Below, piece after piece: positions 1 through 8,273 of a stretch of 64,000 bases of DNA. Numbering within the stretch: position 1 is the stretch's first letter; every line of letters begins with the position of its first letter. A model generated the notes under the pieces. The model saw nothing but the letters and a program-made list of their open reading frames with translations, did no database searches and was not told the origin of the DNA. Made by a program: the position numbers and the translations under genes. The stretch comes from an uncultured Helicobacter sp. (lineage in GTDB: Bacteria; Campylobacterota; Campylobacteria; Campylobacterales; Helicobacteraceae), in NCBI GenBank assembly GCA_944323645.1, contig CALUTE010000010.1:1-64000 (forward strand), in the 5' to 3' direction.

Positions 1-103
1 TTTGGGAAGTTGAATTCTACAAATCTAATACTTAAATGTTACTGAATATTTATGGAATATTGCTGAAAGTTTGGGAGAGGGGCTAGGATCACAGCTAAAG
101 CTC

Positions 104-625
104 CTAGCGTCTGCGCCCTTTTGTTGTTGGTAGAGAAAATCGCAAAACATAGACTCGCCATAAAAAAGACGCACTCAACGTAAGTAATAAAATCTTAAAA
201 ACAATTTCACTCTGAGTGTGAATGCTCTCAAACTCTTCGGTAGCTGTAGAGGCGGCGCCTTCTTGTTGTGCGCTAACAATAAGCGGCATATAATACATTG
301 TAAAAAGAAAAATAAGTACAACACTCAAAATCCCAACTCCAAGTAAAAAAAGTGATTTTTTTGAAGAAATATTAAACACCAAAAGCTCATAAATAAGGAT
401 AAAAATTGCCATTGCATTAAGCACATATCCAAATCTAACAAAAATTTCAGTCATAAGGATTCCAGAAGCGTATCTTGTCATATCTGTAATTCCAAGTGTA
501 GCCAAATACTGCGAAGCACTAAAAATCACCGGCGCACTTAATACACCACACGCCAAAATACCCCCTATAACTGCTCCAAGAGCCAAAAGATACAGACTCG
601 TTATGCAAGAAAGAAAAATTTTCAT
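104..625 (-). CDS. DUF4149-like integral membrane protein
   Basis: A small membrane protein of 173 residues with about four hydrophobic segments. The first is signal-like (MKIFLSCITSLYLLALGAV) and the last lies near the C-terminus; the end is basic (TTKGRRR). The arrangement resembles the DUF4149 family of uncharacterised four-helix membrane proteins, but the assignment is from general appearance only. I chose the ATG at 625 because AAAAGGA lies seven bases upstream of it. A longer frame reaching 700 has no ribosome site and would run into the divergent yaaA promoter. It is divergent from yaaA with a very short shared control region. Function unknown. Confidence 0.72.
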   Translation of the reverse strand: MKIFLSCITSLYLLALGAVIGGILACGVLSAPVIFSASQYLATLGITDMTRYASGILMTEIFVRFGYVLNAMAIFILIYELLVFNISSKKSLFLLGVGILSVVLIFLFTMYYMPLIVSAQQEGAASTATEEFESIHTQSEIVFKILLLTLSASFLWRVYVLRFSLPTTKGRRR

Positions 626-642
626 AGATAAAATCCTTTTGG

Positions 643-648
643 TATAAT
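643..648 (+). promoter_or_regulatory. Extended -10 (TGGTATAAT) for yaaA
   Basis: TATAAT preceded by TGG, 30 bases before the yaaA start. It directly abuts the ribosome site of the divergent membrane-protein gene. No convincing -35 was seen. The same short element recurs at 37027. Confidence 0.45.
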
Positions 649-678
649 TTGGGGCTATTATACAAAAAAGAGTTCTAA

Positions 679-1398
679 ATGACAATACTACTAAGCCCAA
701 GTGAAGGCAAACAAATCCCGCTTAAACAATGCGCTGCAGCCACTGCCCCCTCGATTTTAGATGACCCAATGTGGGGCGGGCACACTGCGCGTAAAGTACA
801 TATTACCAACTATCTTAAAGAGCTTACTTTAGCTCCAGAGACCCAATTGTGCAAAATCTTTGGTGCAAAGCGTATTAGTCTGCAAACCCTAAGCCTTTGT
901 ACGGAGCTTACTAAAACACCACGCATAAGAGCTATTGAGCTTTATAATGGCGTGGCGTTTAAAGCTCTTGATTTTGCTTCACTAGATTCTAGGGCGCAAG
1001 AGTTCATACTAGAATCCGTGCTTATTTTTAGCAATCTCTTTGGGCTTGTGCGCGCTTTTGATTATTTACCTTTTTATCATCTAAACCAAAACTACCGTTC
1101 ATCAAATCTTTCTCTAAAAACCCTCTATCTCACACAACAACTAGAAATACAAGCACTGCTTACAGAGAGAACACGAAACTCTAGTCCTTTAATTGATTTG
1201 CGCGCACAAATCTATATTAAAGCCTGCCCCATACACTTGCCTCACTATATCCTAAGCCTACCAAGCCAAACCAGCCACCAAGCCAAGCTCTACCGAGGAA
1301 AAGCCCTAAGAAATCTCGCCCTATTTATCGCTTCAAAACCAAACAAAAGTCAGCTCCACAACTATCTTATGCAACACTTCACATACATCACACCATAA
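679..1398 (+). CDS. yaaA: YaaA family (DUF328) peroxide stress protein
   Basis: YaaA-family proteins bind DNA and are linked to limiting intracellular free iron during peroxide stress; that role is known from E. coli and is inferred here. The 239 residues are close to the family length of about 255. Family landmarks visible are the N-terminal ILLSPSEGK, ELYNGVAFKALD near residues 94-105 and SNLFGLVRAFDYLPFYHLN near 116-134. There is no signal peptide or membrane segment, so it is cytosolic. It appears monocistronic, read from the TATAAT at 643. The gene contains the octamer TAGATTCT, which here encodes part of a Leu-Asp-Ser run. Confidence 0.85.
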   Translation: MTILLSPSEGKQIPLKQCAAATAPSILDDPMWGGHTARKVHITNYLKELTLAPETQLCKIFGAKRISLQTLSLCTELTKTPRIRAIELYNGVAFKALDFASLDSRAQEFILESVLIFSNLFGLVRAFDYLPFYHLNQNYRSSNLSLKTLYLTQQLEIQALLTERTRNSSPLIDLRAQIYIKACPIHLPHYILSLPSQTSHQAKLYRGKALRNLALFIASKPNKSQLHNYLMQHFTYITP

Positions 1399-1613
1399 AT
1401 TATGCTTAGATTCTATTTTGTAGATTTTATATTCTCATTTACTAAATGCAATTCAAAATAGCAGAGAGTGTAGATTCTCAAAACACAAATCAAATCCAAA
1501 TTCTCTAGTCTTTCCAGGCAAAGCAAATCCCATTATATCAAACATTGTAGCCTAAAGCATATCTTTATAAACCTTCATCAAACCAAGCATAAAAATTACG
1601 ATATTTAAAATAA

Positions 1614-1639
1614 GATTAATTATTATTAAATTATAATAA
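1614..1639. promoter_or_regulatory. Possible Fur-type A/T-rich operator
   Basis: An A/T-only stretch with imperfect dyad TTATTATTAA / TTATAATAA, upstream of a TonB-dependent receptor. It resembles the TAATAATNATTATTA pattern reported for Helicobacter Fur. The match is by eye and the whole region is A/T-rich, so this is tentative. Confidence 0.35.
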
Positions 1640-1640
1640 C

Positions 1641-1661
1641 GCGTTTCAGTTTCTGAAACGC
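1641..1661. promoter_or_regulatory. Perfect palindrome, candidate operator
   Basis: GCGTTTCAG - TTT - CTGAAACGC, with nine-base perfect arms and a three-base centre, 31 bases before the TonB receptor start. It is G/C-rich compared with its surroundings, has no following T-run, and lies directly after the Fur-like stretch. A dimeric repressor or activator site is more likely than a terminator. I do not recognise the regulator. Confidence 0.5.
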
Positions 1662-1692
1662 AACCAAATAACCTTATAATAAGGATCTCTCA

Positions 1693-3963
1693 ATGAAAGC
1701 AACATATTTTATACTTGGCTTAGTCACTACCCTAGCTACAATACCACTTACTGCACAACCAACCACATCAAACCAAACAAATGCAACACAAGATGTAGCC
1801 AGCAACACCCAGCAAGATTCTGATGCCGCCCTCCCTCAAGACCAAAATTTAGCCCAAGAATCTAAAACTACTAAAGACACTAGCACCTCCGATATAGAAT
1901 CTAGAACGCTTGAAAAACAAGTTGTTACTGCTTCTGGCTATTGGCAGAAAATAAAAGACGCGCCTGCCTCTATTAGTGTTATTGAAAAAGAAGAAATCCT
2001 AACCCGCCCTATTCGAGATATTGGCGATGCTGTACAAGATGTTCCCGGTGTTTATACTGAAGTTGATAAAACAGGTCAAAATACCATTTCTATGCGCGGA
2101 TTAGATTCTAGTTATACACTTATTTTGATCGATGGAAAGAGGCAAAATGTAGCACAAGGCTTTAGTGCAAATGGGTTCGGTGGTGCAACTCAATATCTGC
2201 CAATTCCTCCTGTTTCAATGATTGAGCGCATTGAAGTAATACGTGGTCCTGCCTCTATTATTTATGGTAGTGATGCGATGGGGGGGGTTATTAATATTAT
2301 CACCAAAAAAGACATTAATCAATTTGCCACTTCTGCGCAAGTCAATACACGCCTCGCAGAAAATCATCAAGTCTTTGGCAATATCTATGGAGTAAATGCC
2401 TATTTGCACACGCCAATAATCAAAGACAGGCTTTCTGTTAATCTGCGTGGGGCGTATAACTATGGTGGGCAAAATGCCATATTAAACCCCCTTGGAGCTA
2501 GTAACTCAAACAATAACAACCCCTTCTCTTCCCATGCATCGACAGGCTTTGAAAACTGGAATGCTGGCACAAGAATCAACTATAAGCCAGATTCTCACAA
2601 TTGGATCTATCTTGATGCAGATGTTTATAATGGGCATTTTGGTTCGCTTAATACCTCAGGCCGAAGTATTACCTCTGTGCAAGAGCTATGGCGTATGAAT
2701 TATGTCCTTTCACATGAAGCTGATTATAGCTGGGGGAAACTCTCAAGCTATATTCAATACGCCCAAACCATTATTGCTCCGCACGTAGGGGCTAATGGTG
2801 GTAGTCTGCCTATCGGTGCTTGGGAAGGATCAAGCATTAATTATAGCTCTATGCGTGAAAACAAAGACATCGTCTATCAAACCACTTATACAAAAAACTT
2901 TAATCTAAAAAACTTTGGCGCAATTGTTTTTAATGGTGGAATCTATAACCAATGGCAGAATCTATTCAACCGAAATTCAAGGTTTGAGCGCGATATGAAT
3001 CAGTTTGCAATCTTTGCTGAAGGGCAATATATTATAAACGACTACATCTCCACCACGCTTGGACTTCGCTACAACTATTCTAATATTTTCAGATCCATTC
3101 CAAACCCGCGCTTTTTTGTCAATATAAACCCCACACGTTGGCTCACTTTTAAGGGCGGGATCTCTAGTGGTGTTAGGGTACCAAATCTTAGTTATTTGTA
3201 TCCTGGTATTTTGCTTTCAGATTCTACTGGGGTAATTGGCAATGAAGATTTACTCCCAGAAACTAGCTGGAACTATGAGCTTAGCACGATTTTTGATACA
3301 AATATGGGGTCATTAATCCTCACTGGCTACTATACAGATTTTACCAACCAAATCGAACAAGTAGCCCTCAATAATTCTGTTTGCGATGCGTATAATTCTC
3401 AGCTTGGATATACTACTTGTGCTGGTTATCGCAATATCGGAAAATCGCTTATGGCTGGTTTTGAGCTTGGGCTTAAAACTAAAGAGCTTTATGGATTCTC
3501 ACTTGATGCAACGTATGCTTTCACGCACACACAAATCCTAGCAGATGCCCAAACACTTGATGGAACTGGAAATGCAGTAAGTCTAATAGGCGAACCAGTA
3601 AATTCTATTCCACGCAATTCTTTTACAATCAAGCCAAACTATCGCTACAAAAACTTTGATGCCTATATTCGCTGGCAAGGGCGATTTCAGACACCAACCC
3701 CAGCAGCTGGAGCAAACTCTAGAACAAATGTGCGACCTGTAGTGGGAGACTGGTATAAGGATTATCAAGTCGTTGATATTGCCGCAAGCTACCGCTTCTT
3801 GAAGCAGCATTTAACGCTTACCTTTAGTATCAACAATCTTTTTGATGTCAATTTTATCGATTACAGAATCTACACCAATGGTAATGCACAAAGCTATCAA
3901 AACCTTTACCAACGCTACCTACCAAGCAGAAACTATTGGTTGGCACTCCGAATGGACTTTTAA
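1693..3963 (+). CDS. TonB-dependent outer membrane receptor (CirA/FepA-like)
   Basis: A gated outer-membrane transporter, probably for a siderophore, haem or other metal chelate, driven by TonB-ExbBD. The 756 residues comprise a signal peptide (1-21), a Gln/Thr/Ser-rich spacer (22-72), a TonB-box-like segment LEKQVVTASG (73-82), the plug with SMRGLDSSYTLILIDGKR (133-150) and IERIEVIRGPASIIYG (177-192), and then the barrel ending in Phe. The conserved GGVINIITKK motif follows at 197. The start follows AAGGA. An eight-G run (2280-2287) encodes the Met-Gly-Gly of that conserved motif, so slippage there would truncate the protein. Upstream Fur-like and palindromic sites suggest metal regulation. 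Substrate cannot be told from sequence alone. Confidence 0.93.
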   Translation: MKATYFILGLVTTLATIPLTAQPTTSNQTNATQDVASNTQQDSDAALPQDQNLAQESKTTKDTSTSDIESRTLEKQVVTASGYWQKIKDAPASISVIEKEEILTRPIRDIGDAVQDVPGVYTEVDKTGQNTISMRGLDSSYTLILIDGKRQNVAQGFSANGFGGATQYLPIPPVSMIERIEVIRGPASIIYGSDAMGGVINIITKKDINQFATSAQVNTRLAENHQVFGNIYGVNAYLHTPIIKDRLSVNLRGAYNYGGQNAILNPLGASNSNNNNPFSSHASTGFENWNAGTRINYKPDSHNWIYLDADVYNGHFGSLNTSGRSITSVQELWRMNYVLSHEADYSWGKLSSYIQYAQTIIAPHVGANGGSLPIGAWEGSSINYSSMRENKDIVYQTTYTKNFNLKNFGAIVFNGGIYNQWQNLFNRNSRFERDMNQFAIFAEGQYIINDYISTTLGLRYNYSNIFRSIPNPRFFVNINPTRWLTFKGGISSGVRVPNLSYLYPGILLSDSTGVIGNEDLLPETSWNYELSTIFDTNMGSLILTGYYTDFTNQIEQVALNNSVCDAYNSQLGYTTCAGYRNIGKSLMAGFELGLKTKELYGFSLDATYAFTHTQILADAQTLDGTGNAVSLIGEPVNSIPRNSFTIKPNYRYKNFDAYIRWQGRFQTPTPAAGANSRTNVRPVVGDWYKDYQVVDIAASYRFLKQHLTLTFSINNLFDVNFIDYRIYTNGNAQSYQNLYQRYLPSRNYWLALRMDF
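2280..2287 (+). repeat. G8 homopolymer inside the TonB receptor
   Basis: Eight consecutive G encode the end of DAMGGV in the plug domain. The frame is intact here. It is shorter than the G10-G13 tracts elsewhere in the window but long enough to be slippage-prone. Confidence 0.6.
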
Positions 3964-4181
3964 GCGGGTTTTAGAATCTAGGATTTTAGATTCTTAAATT
4001 CTTCGCCTTGCAAGCAGGGTTCAGAATGACATTTTGAGAATCTAGATTTTTCATCACATTGAGGCACAAGCCAAAATATCTACAGTATAAAATCCAAGCT
4101 AGATTCTCTGCCTAGAATCCTCGCCATATTGAACCTTTAGACGAAATATCTTTGCAGAATCTCGCTTTACCATAGAAAAGC
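3964..4181. repeat. Intergenic repeat region with octamer hairpin
   Basis: No gene. Eight-base inverted octamers (AGAATCTA 3973-3980 and TAGATTCT 3987-3994) form a hairpin just after the receptor stop and may end transcription. Bases 3988-4034 read on the minus strand as TCATTCTGAACC ... GAAGAAT ... AGAATCT, a degenerate intergenic repeat. Bases 4060-4090 and 4127-4160 match the reverse complement of parts of 13900-14075 (ACAAGCC.AAATATCT and GAAATATCTTTGCAGA). Confidence 0.6.
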
Positions 4182-4805
4182 TTAACCACGAAAAGTCAAG
4201 CCGCTTATTTTCTCTAGCTTGTCTTTAGCGCCCCTAATATGCACTATGACTTCATCGCCCAAAAACTCCTCTTTGTCTATAATAATATTAAGCAGCTTTA
4301 GTTTGTAGTGGAGTGCGCGCAAATTTGCATAAGAGCTATGAATGGTGAGCATTTCTTGTGGCTCGTATGTAATAAGTAGATGATCATTTTGCGCTGCAAT
4401 AAGGGAGTTTTTTGTAGCATTGGTATAAGCACGCACAAGCCCACCAATGCCAAGTAGCGTTCCTCCAAAGTAGCGCACTACAATCACGCCACAATCTATC
4501 ATTTCCCACCCGCGCAATACATTAAGCACACTTATGCCAGAACTACCCTTTGGCTCACCATCATCGCTGCTTCGCTCCAGAATCTGCCCATTTGGCAAAA
4601 GCTCGCGATACGCATAGACAAAATGTACTGCCTTTAGATGTGTCGCCCTAAGCGTTTTAAGCACCGACTCAAACTCCCTAACCAACACTAAAAATCCCAA
4701 AAATCTTGATCCTTTTGCTTCAAAACTACCATTTGGGCTTGGCGCAACCTTAGAGGAGTTTTCTTGGCTTTGCGCACTTATGTATGCAGGATTAAGGGTT
4801 AGCAT
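4182..4805 (-). CDS. yigZ: YigZ/IMPACT family protein (UPF0029)
   Basis: A cytosolic protein of 207 residues, the usual length for the YigZ family, whose bacterial role is not settled. The family motifs are clear: SRFLGFLV near residue 32, RSSDDGEPKGSSGISVLNVL in the middle, and VIVVRYFGGTLLGIGGLVRAYT, followed by a ferredoxin-like C-terminal domain. The reading frame overlaps the end of ubiD by 14 bases, suggesting translational coupling. It lies last in a minus-strand pair. Confidence 0.88.
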   Translation of the reverse strand: MLTLNPAYISAQSQENSSKVAPSPNGSFEAKGSRFLGFLVLVREFESVLKTLRATHLKAVHFVYAYRELLPNGQILERSSDDGEPKGSSGISVLNVLRGWEMIDCGVIVVRYFGGTLLGIGGLVRAYTNATKNSLIAAQNDHLLITYEPQEMLTIHSSYANLRALHYKLKLLNIIIDKEEFLGDEVIVHIRGAKDKLEKISGLTFRG

Positions 4806-6789
4806 TTGTACTTGGTGAGGTGCATATATGATAACGATGCAATAAGGTAGAATCTATTGCAAAACCCTTTTGTATAAGGCTCTGAATGACAGAGGGCGAG
4901 CAGTCTGTTTCTTTAGGCCATTTGCGCGGCTTAGAATCACTTGGATCTGCACTTGAATAGGGTTTATCAGTCGCATCAATCAATACTTGGGTATCACAAA
5001 TTAGCACATCACGCTTAGAATCTATGTTATTAACAATACGCCACACAAGCATATAAGGATTTTCTAGGTCATTTTTGTGCGCATCAACCAAAATCCCAAT
5101 CACAAGCTCTTGCGCAAGCGCGCCTAATGCTTTTGTGTCAATACACTTTAATAGCGGACTTTTAAGCGATGCCAAATCTATGCTAGATTCTGAGGCAGAA
5201 TCTACTTGATTAGATTCTAATGTGGGTTTTGTAGTAGATTCTAGACTAGATTCTGTGTCAAGATTCTGCGCCCCTTCTACGCCGATGATAGCAATTGGTG
5301 CTTGTGTATGAAGCCCATATTGGCGCACGATAGTGATAGTAATTGGTGGCGCAAACAACGTGCTAAGCAATACGCAAAGCTCTTTGTCTGTGTGTGGCTT
5401 GTGCGCGCGCTTTTTTTTCAATGGCATACTTACATCAAGCCCTAACTTACCGCCATAGGCATATTCTGGGCTTGAATGATCGAGCGCATCGCAAACCCCC
5501 TCACTAATCACAAGACATCTCGTGCTAAAACGATCCAAAATATGTGTAAGCAGCGCCTCATAATCATTAAGCTTTGGGGCTTCTTCGCCAACGAAAATTG
5601 CGTGTTTTACAAAACTCATCTGCCCAACTCCCCAAAATGCGTGCATAATCTGCTTAGCGTGTCCGGGATATTGGGGAGCTATTTTGGCAAAAATAAGATT
5701 ATGAAACACCCCATTTTCTGGCATATTATAATCAATAAGCCCATGCGCACTTGTCTGCAACAATGGCAAAAACACACGCTCTGTTAAGTAGCCCATATAT
5801 TTGTCTTCAAGGGGTGGTTTCCCCACAACAGTGGCGTGATAGATAGGGGATCTTTGATGAGTGATAGCACTTACCTCTAGCACAGGATAAGATTCTATGT
5901 GCGTGTAGAATCCAGTATGATCGCCAAATGGTCCTTCATCTTGCATATAATTTGTATCAACCCAACCTTCAATCACAATATCCGCATCAGAAGGAACACT
6001 TAGCGGATTGCTCAAACAACGCACAACCTTTGGGCGCTGCTTTTTAATAAGCCCATACAGCATTAGCTCATAAATCCCATTTGGCAAAGGCGCTTGCCCA
6101 CACCAAGTATAAAGTGGATCACCCCCTATCGCTATACTTACTGGCATTTTTTGCCCTGCTTTTTTGTATGCATCAAAAAAATGCGTAGAATCTTTGTGAA
6201 TCTGCCAATGTAAGCCTAGAGTATTGCGTGAATGCACTTGTAGGCGATACATTCCGAGATTTTTTTTCTTGCCATCAAGACTTTGTGTATAAACTTGCCC
6301 CATTGTGATAAAAGGCGCGCCATCTCCCTCCCAAGTCGTCAAGATAGGAAAATCATACAAATTGATAGCACTCCCTTGTTGCACTATTGTTTGTGCGCTT
6401 GCTTTGCGTACTAATTTAGGAAAACTAAAGCGCAACGCGCTATAACGCCTAAATGCCTCAAAAAACCCAAGTAATCCTCTAGGGGGTGCGAGGTTAAGCA
6501 AGTCTTTAATCTGTATAGCAATAGATTCTATGTTGCATTTGGTAATAAGCTCTAGACGCTTAAATGACCCAAAAATATTCATAAATACTGGTATGTCAAA
6601 GTGTTTTTTATTCCTAGAATCTATAGGGTTTGTAAAAAGCAAGGCTTTGCCGCCATTTGGCTTTTTAACCTCAAGGTATGCTAAATGTGGGATTTCCAAA
6701 TAAATATCTAATGGGGTATTTATAATTTCTAACTCATCGTGTTGCTTGAAAAGCTCGATTATCGCTTGTGTGCCAGCACTCATATCCAT
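4792..6789 (-). CDS. ubiD: UbiD family decarboxylase, probable menaquinone pathway enzyme
   Basis: UbiD enzymes are prenylated-FMN-dependent aromatic decarboxylases. In Helicobacter the homologue is generally placed in menaquinone synthesis through the futalosine route; that step is inferred. The frame gives 665 residues. EGPFGDHTGFYT (about 285-296) is the family signature around the cofactor and metal site. I moved the start from 6825 to the ATG at 6789, which has AAAGG five bases upstream. Residues about 506-545 form a Ser/Glu/Thr/Leu-rich insert, encoded by several copies of the octamer TAGATTCT in alternating orientation. It interrupts the C-terminal region and is probably a surface loop. 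Confidence 0.88.
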   Translation of the reverse strand: MDMSAGTQAIIELFKQHDELEIINTPLDIYLEIPHLAYLEVKKPNGGKALLFTNPIDSRNKKHFDIPVFMNIFGSFKRLELITKCNIESIAIQIKDLLNLAPPRGLLGFFEAFRRYSALRFSFPKLVRKASAQTIVQQGSAINLYDFPILTTWEGDGAPFITMGQVYTQSLDGKKKNLGMYRLQVHSRNTLGLHWQIHKDSTHFFDAYKKAGQKMPVSIAIGGDPLYTWCGQAPLPNGIYELMLYGLIKKQRPKVVRCLSNPLSVPSDADIVIEGWVDTNYMQDEGPFGDHTGFYTHIESYPVLEVSAITHQRSPIYHATVVGKPPLEDKYMGYLTERVFLPLLQTSAHGLIDYNMPENGVFHNLIFAKIAPQYPGHAKQIMHAFWGVGQMSFVKHAIFVGEEAPKLNDYEALLTHILDRFSTRCLVISEGVCDALDHSSPEYAYGGKLGLDVSMPLKKKRAHKPHTDKELCVLLSTLFAPPITITIVRQYGLHTQAPIAIIGVEGAQNLDTESSLESTTKPTLESNQVDSASESSIDLASLKSPLLKCIDTKALGALAQELVIGILVDAHKNDLENPYMLVWRIVNNIDSKRDVLICDTQVLIDATDKPYSSADPSDSKPRKWPKETDCSPSVIQSLIQKGFAIDSTLLHRYHICTSPSTNANP

Positions 6790-6926
6790 AGTATGCCTTT
6801 GTAGTAAAATGCATAATTGTAGCACAAGCGTATTAGGATTCTGCTAAGGAAAACAGCATAAAATCTATGACTAAAATTACGAAAAAACCATAGAATCTGC
6901 CAAAAGATAAATATAAAGCGCAAGCC

Positions 6927-8102
6927 TTAGAATCGATACTCTATATATCCTCGAAAAATCATATAGCTGCCTAGATTGCTACCAAAGCGCGCTGGAGCTG
7001 GAGTTGGATTGTTCATTCCTAATGCCATTATCCCCATACGCACGTTCTGTATGGGAGTAATATCCATTTTTGCTTCCCAATTAATAACGCTTTGTGCATC
7101 AATAATACTTGTCCTAAAAGCACCATAAACATTGAGATAATTCCAAAAATTAGTGGAAATAAACGCATAAGGTGTGATCGCATTATAATAAAAAATTCCG
7201 TCTGTCCGCTCAAATGGCGTATGCTGACCAAAACCATCGATAAAAATAGCGCCACCTTGAGGTGTATTGATAATCCCTACCCCTGCCCTAAATCCAGACC
7301 AATCAATCCCACCCTCTGCCCAAATAATACCACCACCAGAATTATTAGTTATTTTGCGTGCGTCATTTAGCTCAACATAAGAAGTAAGGTGAATAATCCC
7401 ATTAAAAATAAGTGATTTTGTAATTGGCAGATTTAGCTCACCCTTTAGCCCGGGAGCTACAAAAAAATCTGGCACAAGATAAATATAGGGCATAAGCTTG
7501 ATTGGAGCTTGTGGGATTTGGAGTGTTGCTCGCAGATAAAATGCTCCACCCCTCCAGCTACCCACCTTACCGCTTTGGTATTCGCCAAATACCTTATAGT
7601 TTTGCGTATAGTAGTTGGTGATATAGGCATTGCGTAATGACCAAGTAAAAGCAAGAGAAAGATTAGAAATTTGATCATAACTTACGCTCAACCCCTCGTT
7701 AAAATGCGTGATCCACTCCTCGTCCATTTTGAAACGACCTATTGTACCACCAAAACGCTCGTATTGATTATAATAGTCTGCATAGAGTTGCGGCACTTCA
7801 AAATATGTCTGGCTTGTTCGAAAATCATTTGCCCTGCCCTCATAAAGCTTTGGGATAATCCACATCTCTCCACCAAATTTGTAGCCCAAAAAACGGCGCG
7901 ATTCATACCCAAGACTAAGATTAATGTCTCCATAAGTTGGGGCGTTGTTGATAGATTGCTGAAAAAGCAATCCTGCGTGCCCATAGATGAGCCCACGCGA
8001 AAACGCATCTGCAAACGAGCTCGCTGGCGCGTCATTTAGCTTATCTGCACCCTGTAGCAAACCCATTATTAAGCCAACAAGCAATAGCTTCCTTAGCTTC
8101 AT
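6927..8102 (-). CDS. Outer membrane beta-barrel (OprD-like/Helicobacter porin family)
   Basis: 391 residues with a signal peptide (MKLRKLLLVGLIMGLLQGA), alternating aromatic and polar strands throughout and a terminal RGYIEYRF, typical for BamA-recognised barrels. The FADAF.RGLIYGHAG region and repeated Tyr/Phe-rich strands fit the OprD-like or Hof-type porins of Helicobacter; I cannot name the subfamily with certainty. I chose the second Met (8102) because AAGGA lies six bases from it and would touch the first Met. It is followed by 165 bases of spacer before capA, which runs the other way. Confidence 0.75.
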   Translation of the reverse strand: MKLRKLLLVGLIMGLLQGADKLNDAPASSFADAFSRGLIYGHAGLLFQQSINNAPTYGDINLSLGYESRRFLGYKFGGEMWIIPKLYEGRANDFRTSQTYFEVPQLYADYYNQYERFGGTIGRFKMDEEWITHFNEGLSVSYDQISNLSLAFTWSLRNAYITNYYTQNYKVFGEYQSGKVGSWRGGAFYLRATLQIPQAPIKLMPYIYLVPDFFVAPGLKGELNLPITKSLIFNGIIHLTSYVELNDARKITNNSGGGIIWAEGGIDWSGFRAGVGIINTPQGGAIFIDGFGQHTPFERTDGIFYYNAITPYAFISTNFWNYLNVYGAFRTSIIDAQSVINWEAKMDITPIQNVRMGIMALGMNNPTPAPARFGSNLGSYMIFRGYIEYRF

Positions 8103-8242
8103 TACCATTCCTTTGTAGAAGTTATTGGCAATCTATTAGCAAAAACAATACCACATTTTGAATTTTCTTGATTTTTTGTAATAAAGCGTGCAAAATTATA
8201 ATTTTATAGAGGTATCTATCAGGCATTTTTCATAAAATATTA

Positions 8243-8248
8243 TATAAT
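8243..8248 (+). promoter_or_regulatory. -10 box of capA
   Basis: TATAAT in an A/T-rich context 26 bases before the capA start codon; a ribosome site AAGGA follows at 8264. Confidence 0.45.
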
Positions 8249-8273
8249 TTAGTGCTTACAATCAAGGATACTA

